A stretch of 64,000 nt of DNA from Bacillota bacterium (lineage in GTDB: Bacteria; Bacillota; Clostridia; Lachnospirales; Lachnospiraceae): contig JAEWMB010000013.1 of the NCBI GenBank assembly GCA_023457255.1, forward strand, positions 69,792-133,791. Direction: 5' to 3'. The notes under the pieces were generated by a model. The model was not told the DNA's origin and ran no database searches. It worked only from the letters and a program-made list of their open reading frames with translations. Positions 59,063-64,000 of the stretch are shown piece after piece (positions within the stretch are counted from its first letter, which is position 1; every line of letters starts with the position of its first letter). The translations under genes were made by a program, and so were the position numbers.

Positions 59063-60324
59063 AAAATATCATAACCCTTCAACAAATTTTCAAGTTCTTT
59101 AATACCGCGTGAAATTACTCCCAAATAGGAAATACGCTCCTCAGCGGAGGCAAATGACAGATTTCCTTTAATCAAGCTGTTTATACCTGAGAGTTCAACC
59201 TGTTTAACTGCCATTGCAACAGCAGTCAAATCCATAAAGTTTGACTTGCTGATATTGTCATAGTGATAACCCGTTTGTGTGATATCTTGAAGCCCGGTTT
59301 CTAAAAATGCTGCTCTACGCACAAGACAGGGGACACATACGCCACAATGCCTAAGGCCATGCCGCTGAAATTTGCCACAACTATTCGTTTCAAAAATCAG
59401 CTCTTCCATCAACTTCCTATCTTTGCATTCTTTAAGAACCTCACCTTTAGTTTTATACTTATAAGGCAAAGTTAATTTTACATTGATCCCAAGTGCATCC
59501 CAAACTTCTTGTAGTAATCCCATATAAACTGGATGGGTAGTCTTTGTGCTTAAGCTCCCAATACGGTTAGCGTCTAATGGCACATTCAAACTGATAAAAC
59601 CGTTTTCCGGTACTACTATTTCTGTAATTTCACCTACCTTTGAAGTTACAGAGGAAGATAAGAGTGCAAAAGCAAAAAACGCGATGGATCGGGCTCGAGT
59701 TGATCCCTCTGGTCCCCTTAGCCGTCCTACACTCCATTGGCAATGGTTGCGCTCACCAAATCGCTTAGCAAAGTTCTTCTGTCGCCTTGCATCTCCACGA
59801 ATAATCTGCGACACAAATAGCGGATTACGCTTTTCAGATAGCAGGTCTATTGCGCCAACTAAGCTATCCATGCCACCAGAAAGCAAGCAGACACAATCGT
59901 TCTCTCGTGGACGAGATTCATATGTAAATTGAATAGCTGGCCCTTTAGCTGGTTTGAAAGTTAATGTCCAAAAGTCTCCAGTTAAAAACTTAAGCATTTT
60001 TTCAATTTTTGCTTTTACTGACATCCATTTTTCAGGTTCAGATAAAAACACGGTTAAATCTATCATTCTTGTCCATCCATCTGGACTTTGATCTCTGGGA
60101 ATCAATTTGTCTACGGCAACTACAGAAAATGCAAAAGAAGCAAAATCAATCGCTGCAACTGGCGGCACTATCCCATATCTTTTCAATTCATTGGGTAATG
60201 AAAGTCCTAAGGGTCTGACATTATCATAAGAATTATCAGGGCGTGAAAATAGTTCAAAGTAATCAACATCATTGTCAAAATGATCTGGCACTGATGAGCT
60301 CGGATAGCATATTATCTTTCTCAT
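59059..60324 (-). CDS. qatC: QatC, QueC-like ATP-dependent enzyme
   Basis: A 421-aa protein with the PP-loop motif SGGMDS at 149-154 and a zinc site formed by the CGVCVPC cluster near residue 330. QueC makes the deazapurine preQ0; QatC proteins have the same core plus N- and C-terminal extensions. Here about 140 residues precede the PP-loop, which is the QatC arrangement. It overlaps qatB by 4 bp and qatD by 4 bp. I infer a modification chemistry acting on a protein or nucleic acid target rather than queuosine supply, since no other queuosine gene is near. Confidence 0.93.
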   Translation of the reverse strand: MRKIICYPSSSVPDHFDNDVDYFELFSRPDNSYDNVRPLGLSLPNELKRYGIVPPVAAIDFASFAFSVVAVDKLIPRDQSPDGWTRMIDLTVFLSEPEKWMSVKAKIEKMLKFLTGDFWTLTFKPAKGPAIQFTYESRPRENDCVCLLSGGMDSLVGAIDLLSEKRNPLFVSQIIRGDARRQKNFAKRFGERNHCQWSVGRLRGPEGSTRARSIAFFAFALLSSSVTSKVGEITEIVVPENGFISLNVPLDANRIGSLSTKTTHPVYMGLLQEVWDALGINVKLTLPYKYKTKGEVLKECKDRKLMEELIFETNSCGKFQRHGLRHCGVCVPCLVRRAAFLETGLQDITQTGYHYDNISKSNFMDLTAVAMAVKQVELSGINSLIKGNLSFASAEERISYLGVISRGIKELENLLKGYDIL

Positions 60325-61133
60325 TCTGTCACCTCAAATACTTTAAAAGTTCTTTCTATGGCAGTCATCATAACATTTTGTAGATTTGAAGGGATATTAT
60401 CTCCCAATTCATTGCGAACATCATTTACTTGAGAACTAATCTCTGACTCTAAATATTCGCGCATATCGCTCAGTCTAGTTATTCGATCAACAAGGGGAAT
60501 ATCCTTTGATTCAAATCCTTGTCCAATATCAAGTTGGATCTTACTGAACGCTTCATAGCTGAGAAATGAAGAAACTAGCGACCAAACATTGTCATCTGAA
60601 AGGGCAGCAATATCAATGTCAGGATTTTTGTCAAATAAGTCACTCAATGCTGAAGATACAGAATTTATTGGAGAAATTTCATCTAAACTTCCTCCATCGC
60701 TGCAAATGAATCCTGCAATTGCATCAATCATTCCATACACATCAGTATTTTCTGTTCGATAGCTACTGATGATGCTTCTTATTGTGGGCTCATCGCCCTC
60801 TCTGAGAAGGCTAAAAGAAGAATATAATTTAGAAGCAATACTCGCAGAATGGCGCATACGGTTTGCTACATTCCGTGCACCACCCATGCCAGTGCGTGAA
60901 TAATGTCCCAATGATTTTTTCAAAGAATCACGGCTGCCACTCTTTATGTAATCCCCTAAGTTTTGTCGAGCGCTCCTAAATCGCGCAGGGGGCGCAAGCA
61001 ATGGTGCTACAGGTTCTTCTTGGGGGTCCTGTTTGGGTGCTTCCGTCGTCTCTGGAGTATCAATATCATCCAACCAAGGTGGGTCAAATGAGACACCGGA
61101 TTTGGGTCCACTATGCGATGCAGATGTTCCCAT
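60321..61133 (-). CDS. qatB: QatB
   Basis: A 270-aa protein with the characteristic QatB start: MGTSASHSGPKSG followed by FDPPWLDD, a flexible Pro-rich stretch to residue 50, then a helical domain with GDYIKSGSRDSLKKSLGHYS. Members of this family share the GTSxSxxGP opening. Removal of Met would expose a Gly N-terminus. It is placed between the ATPase (3-bp gap) and QatC (4-bp overlap). Its molecular role is open; the conserved N-terminus suggests it is the target of the QueC-like enzyme, which is inference. Confidence 0.9.
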   Translation of the reverse strand: MGTSASHSGPKSGVSFDPPWLDDIDTPETTEAPKQDPQEEPVAPLLAPPARFRSARQNLGDYIKSGSRDSLKKSLGHYSRTGMGGARNVANRMRHSASIASKLYSSFSLLREGDEPTIRSIISSYRTENTDVYGMIDAIAGFICSDGGSLDEISPINSVSSALSDLFDKNPDIDIAALSDDNVWSLVSSFLSYEAFSKIQLDIGQGFESKDIPLVDRITRLSDMREYLESEISSQVNDVRNELGDNIPSNLQNVMMTAIERTFKVFEVTE

Positions 61134-61136
61134 ATA

Positions 61137-63035
61137 TTATTTCCCTCCTTTCGGCGTAATAGCGTTTTTTACTGGTTGAGGCGTATCCTGATCTCTTTGC
61201 CATCTGGTCAGCATTTCCGATGCCCATGTTTCTTTACGCAACTGAGGAATAAAAGCTGGCTTTCGTGCTTTTGCTGGAATCGAATCCAAGATGTTGACAA
61301 ACCTACTACCTAAATTAGGATAGGCCTTTGTAATATGTAATGAAGCAATGAAAGTTTTCCTCTCCCACTGATTTCCACTACCTATCCGTCCTAACCTCAC
61401 TAATAACTTCTCAGCTTCAGTCTCTCCGATTTCTTTAATTCTGTCCACCAGCTCATTAAGAATATCTTTATCAACAGAAGTTAGTGCAGCAAATATTTCA
61501 CTGGCCTTTTGTGATAGTTCATCATAAGCGGCCAGAGATAGTGATCTGTCGCGACTCAAGTATAATAATGGTCTAATGTCTATATTACCGAGTTTGGGTT
61601 CAAGTTTTAGCCATTCAGTTATAAATGGGGTATCCCAGTTTGAGTCCTCTGTCTCATAATCATCTCCACTTTCTAATCTTGCTTCTATCTCTTGGAGAAA
61701 AACCAGCTTTCCATCTTTTGATTCAACGGATTTCTTAACAAGAAATTCAAATGCAGCAGGTGAGGCACACCGCTCAAACAACTGCATCTTCACAAGGCCA
61801 CTCAACTCAAGCGACATTCCATTAAGACGAGCTACCTTATCTCTTATTATTAAATTATTTAAAAATCGCTTAATGAGACGAGGATTTCCATTAATATGTT
61901 CCGCGGTAACCATAATTCCAGCAAGTTGTTCAGCCATATCTATATATTCCTGCATTTGTCCAATGGAATCGCTATCAAAAACTTCTTCAATTTTTGTTTT
62001 AGAAATGCCGCCTTGCCAAGCACTAGACAGAAGAGACAACAAATCAGCTTTTATCTTATCCCAATTACCATTTTTTATTTTGTTTCTTCTCTCCAGCAAT
62101 TCGGCAAATAACATTACCAAATATATTTTGACTTCAGCCACGCCCAAATGGGGAACGGATAAAGGAATCTGAATTAGTTTATCAAAATAACTTGTTACAA
62201 GTCCTTCAGACAATTCCACATCTGCAAAATGTGCCTTTACACTATTTCGTATCATTTGCTCGTCAGCAGCGATAATGAATGCTGTTCTCTCCACAAAAAG
62301 CAAAAGACGCATTGCTTCAAGCGTAGAAATAGCCGTTGAAGGCAAACAACGGTCTAAATCATCCACCAGTATAACTAGCGTGATGTTCAAATCTTTAAGT
62401 AACTCTGCAAACTCTGCCCGAATCTTCTCTATTTGCTGCGGCGTTGATTTTGATGCATTTTCTTTTAGTAGTGCTTTCATATCCGGAGTCAAATCCTCTA
62501 ATGCAGCACTAACTGCTTCGCTTTTTTCAGTTTGCGTTTCATCATCTTTATTTTGAATTAGATTAGTAACAGCGCCTATTAGGGACGCTATTCCTCCGAC
62601 AGCAACTCCCCCAGGTACTAATCCCATTGACAGTGGAACGGCCATTTTAGCAACTTGAAGCCAATTGATACGACTAATAAAACCCTTTACTTTGCCCGTA
62701 AGATTTTTTGTAGTGTTGCTCCGCTTTTTACTTTCTTCAAGGAGTTTATCTGAAACAGCTTGTAATAGGGCTGCTCTTGCATCATCATAGCCCTGGTAGA
62801 GCCAAGCATTGAATTCTAAAAATACATAGTTTTTTTCTTCATCGCCTTTATCACTGTCTTTGGTTTTTAAGGATTTTCCTATCATTTTTACCATTGAAGA
62901 CTTTCCTGCTCCCCAACTGCCAGAAACGCCGATAGATATGGGGTTTTCACCTGACTCAACTATCAACTCAGCGACTGTTTCAGCAATTACTGAAAAGTTA
63001 AGAAAATCTTGAGTTGTCTCAACATCATTCCACAT
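61137..63035 (-). CDS. qatA: QatA, KAP-family P-loop ATPase
   Basis: A 632-aa ATPase. Walker A is GSWGAGKS at 39-46 after the KAP-like DFLNFSVIAETVAELI, and Walker B is VILVDDLDRC near residue 220. Two hydrophobic segments about 135-165 interrupt the domain, as in KAP NTPases, which carry membrane insertions. The start ATG follows GATAGGTTCA-type spacing after the leader. It opens the QatABCD operon and is preceded by a promoter and a leader terminator. As in the family, it is expected to form the ATP-driven core. Confidence 0.92.
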   Translation of the reverse strand: MWNDVETTQDFLNFSVIAETVAELIVESGENPISIGVSGSWGAGKSSMVKMIGKSLKTKDSDKGDEEKNYVFLEFNAWLYQGYDDARAALLQAVSDKLLEESKKRSNTTKNLTGKVKGFISRINWLQVAKMAVPLSMGLVPGGVAVGGIASLIGAVTNLIQNKDDETQTEKSEAVSAALEDLTPDMKALLKENASKSTPQQIEKIRAEFAELLKDLNITLVILVDDLDRCLPSTAISTLEAMRLLLFVERTAFIIAADEQMIRNSVKAHFADVELSEGLVTSYFDKLIQIPLSVPHLGVAEVKIYLVMLFAELLERRNKIKNGNWDKIKADLLSLLSSAWQGGISKTKIEEVFDSDSIGQMQEYIDMAEQLAGIMVTAEHINGNPRLIKRFLNNLIIRDKVARLNGMSLELSGLVKMQLFERCASPAAFEFLVKKSVESKDGKLVFLQEIEARLESGDDYETEDSNWDTPFITEWLKLEPKLGNIDIRPLLYLSRDRSLSLAAYDELSQKASEIFAALTSVDKDILNELVDRIKEIGETEAEKLLVRLGRIGSGNQWERKTFIASLHITKAYPNLGSRFVNILDSIPAKARKPAFIPQLRKETWASEMLTRWQRDQDTPQPVKNAITPKGGK

Positions 63036-63100
63036 ATTGAACCTATCTCCCTATCATCTAAGCTTAATCTTCTATTAATACTTTTTATTTTGTTTGAAAA

Positions 63101-63128
63101 AACCGTGCAGAATTAATCCTGCACGGTT
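63101..63128 (-). terminator. Leader terminator upstream of qatA
   Basis: AACCGTGCAG (63101-63110) and CTGCACGGTT (63119-63128) form a perfect 10-bp stem with a loop of 8. On the minus strand the stem is followed by TTTTTT. It sits between a consensus promoter and qatA, about 65 bp before the start codon, so it would end a short leader RNA unless antitermination occurs. Confidence 0.75.
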
Positions 63129-63182
63129 ACACTTGGCTACTGTATATCTCAAAAGGAAAGGCTAATAGCCTACCGTTGTGTA

Positions 63183-63211
63183 ATTATACCAAATAATACT
63201 ATTTATTTCAA
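63183..63211 (-). promoter_or_regulatory. Consensus promoter of the Qat leader/operon
   Basis: On the minus strand TTGAAA (63206-63211) and TATAAT (63183-63188) are exactly 17 bp apart. Transcription would begin near 63176, giving about 80 nt up to the leader terminator. The leader also contains a short hairpin GGCTATTAGCC near 63160. No other feature is seen in the gap 63036-63374. Confidence 0.75.
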
Positions 63212-63389
63212 CAAAAAGCAGCCTAATAACGGCAAAATTAGTCATGAATATTGTAATGCTGTACACGCTGTTGATCACTGTCATAATCACCTTATGTAAG
63301 CTGTCCTCTTTCAGAGTAGTTGCCAATAAGAACATGATAGTAATTTTAGTACAATATTATATTTAACTCACGCTTGGGAACAGCGAACG

Positions 63390-64000
63390 TTGGGGGAGGT
63401 TGCGGAAATTTCTTCCGCTTCTCGGGTCCATAAAGAAGATTGGATGAAAGAGGGTGTACCATTTTTTAGGTCAAGTGATGTCGTCTCGGCCTTTAAAAAC
63501 GCAGAGAATGTCAAAGCATATATTTCATATGATCTTTACAAAGAACTCGTAGCAAAGTCCGGTAAAGTAAGAAAAGGTGATGTCCTGGTTACTGGTGGCG
63601 GAAGCATAGCAATTCCTTATATTGTAACGAGTGAAGATCCATTGTATTTCAAAGATGCTGACTTAATATGGTTTAAGATGAATCAATTTCTTAACGGGTC
63701 ATTTGTTTATTATTTTTATAGTTCACCAAAACTAAGAAATTATGTTTCGACCATATCTCATGTTGGAACTATACCACACTATACTATCGAACAAGCAAAG
63801 GCCACACCGCTATCACTTCCTAGTGTCCCCGAACAAACCGCCATCAGTAATTTTTTCCGTACTCTCGATGACGCTATCACCCTACATAAGCGTAAGCTGG
63901 AGGGATTAAAGGAATTAAAGAGCGCCTACTTGCAGCAGATGTTTCCGCAGGCTGGAGAAAACTTACCACGAGTCAGGTTTGCTGGCTTTACTGGGGATTG
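63390..64000 (+). CDS. hsdS: HsdS specificity subunit cassette, no native start, runs off right edge
   Basis: The plus-strand frame from 63375 reads WEQRTLGEVAEIS, then a target recognition domain, then EQTAISNFFRTLDDAITLHK and a conserved helix with LKSAYLQQMFPQAGE, and RVRFAGFTGDW at the window end. These are half of a type I restriction specificity subunit: one TRD with the central repeats. The conserved WEQRTLGEV stretch follows immediately after unrelated sequence, and the frame upstream has no ATG. TTG 63390 or ATG 63444 are possible but unsupported starts. Cassettes like this recombine with an expressed hsdS. No hsdR or hsdM lies in the window. Confidence 0.82.
   Translation, partial: MGEVAEISSASRVHKEDWMKEGVPFFRSSDVVSAFKNAENVKAYISYDLYKELVAKSGKVRKGDVLVTGGGSIAIPYIVTSEDPLYFKDADLIWFKMNQFLNGSFVYYFYSSPKLRNYVSTISHVGTIPHYTIEQAKATPLSLPSVPEQTAISNFFRTLDDAITLHKRKLEGLKELKSAYLQQMFPQAGENLPRVRFAGFTGD

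Noticed and set aside
59059..60324. Queuosine biosynthesis QueC
   Set aside because: The SGGMDS motif fits QueC, but the long N-terminal extension and the KAP ATPase, QatB and TatD neighbours identify QatC; no queD, queE or queF is near.

Overview
The window comes from a low-GC Gram-positive anaerobe-type genome. AT-rich codons, strong GGAGG ribosome sites, a BcrA/LanF-type ABC exporter and an Sfp-type activating enzyme point to Clostridia (Lachnospiraceae-like). This is an inference from style and gene content, not from a marker gene.

Region 1 (1-40615, all minus strand, transcribed right to left) is a biosynthetic operon of about 40 kb for a hybrid polyketide/non-ribosomal peptide. It runs off the left edge of the window. 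In transcription order it holds: an Sfp-type phosphopantetheinyl transferase; a BtrH-like acyltransferase/cysteine-fold protein; a membrane-anchored alpha/beta hydrolase whose catalytic domain is predicted to lie outside the membrane; a four-module NRPS (A-T-C-A-T-C-A-T-C-A-T, no thioesterase); a second BtrH-like protein; a free carrier protein; an SDR; a free-standing condensation-like enzyme; a second free carrier protein; a three-gene ABC exporter; a trans-acting AT-AT-ER protein; a 3121-aa PKS with a MaoC-SDR-FkbH-carrier front end followed by KS-DH-KR-cMT-ACP; a 2022-aa PKS (KS-dead AT-DH-ER-KR-ACP); and the start of a further PKS. The trans AT presumably loads the AT-less or AT-dead modules. 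The NRPS adenylation codes read as unknown starter (no anchoring Asp), Asn, Phe, and a hydrophobic residue. I do not recognise the compound.

Region 2 (40616-46650) is a junk-rich accessory stretch. It carries an XRE/TPR regulator with its own promoter, palindrome and terminator, a restriction-type N6 methylase interrupted by an in-frame TAG, a Fic protein, a ParB-like pair on the plus strand behind a truncated gene, and a decayed DUF2200 gene.

Region 3 (46650-53450) is a small operon (CDF transporter, condensation-like acyltransferase, multi-TM acyltransferase, CocE-type hydrolase, 29-aa membrane peptide) divergent from a TetR regulator. The multi-TM acyltransferase and the hydrolase together carry four frameshifts. 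IS21-like terminal repeats and a terminator follow the regulator.

Region 4 (53454-64000) is a defence island: a HEPN-like protein, a Shedu nuclease gene with an in-frame TAA near its start, a UPF1-like SF1 helicase, a complete QatABCD anti-phage operon behind a consensus promoter and a leader terminator, and a start-less HsdS cassette that begins exactly at the conserved repeat, as in shufflon-type type I restriction loci.
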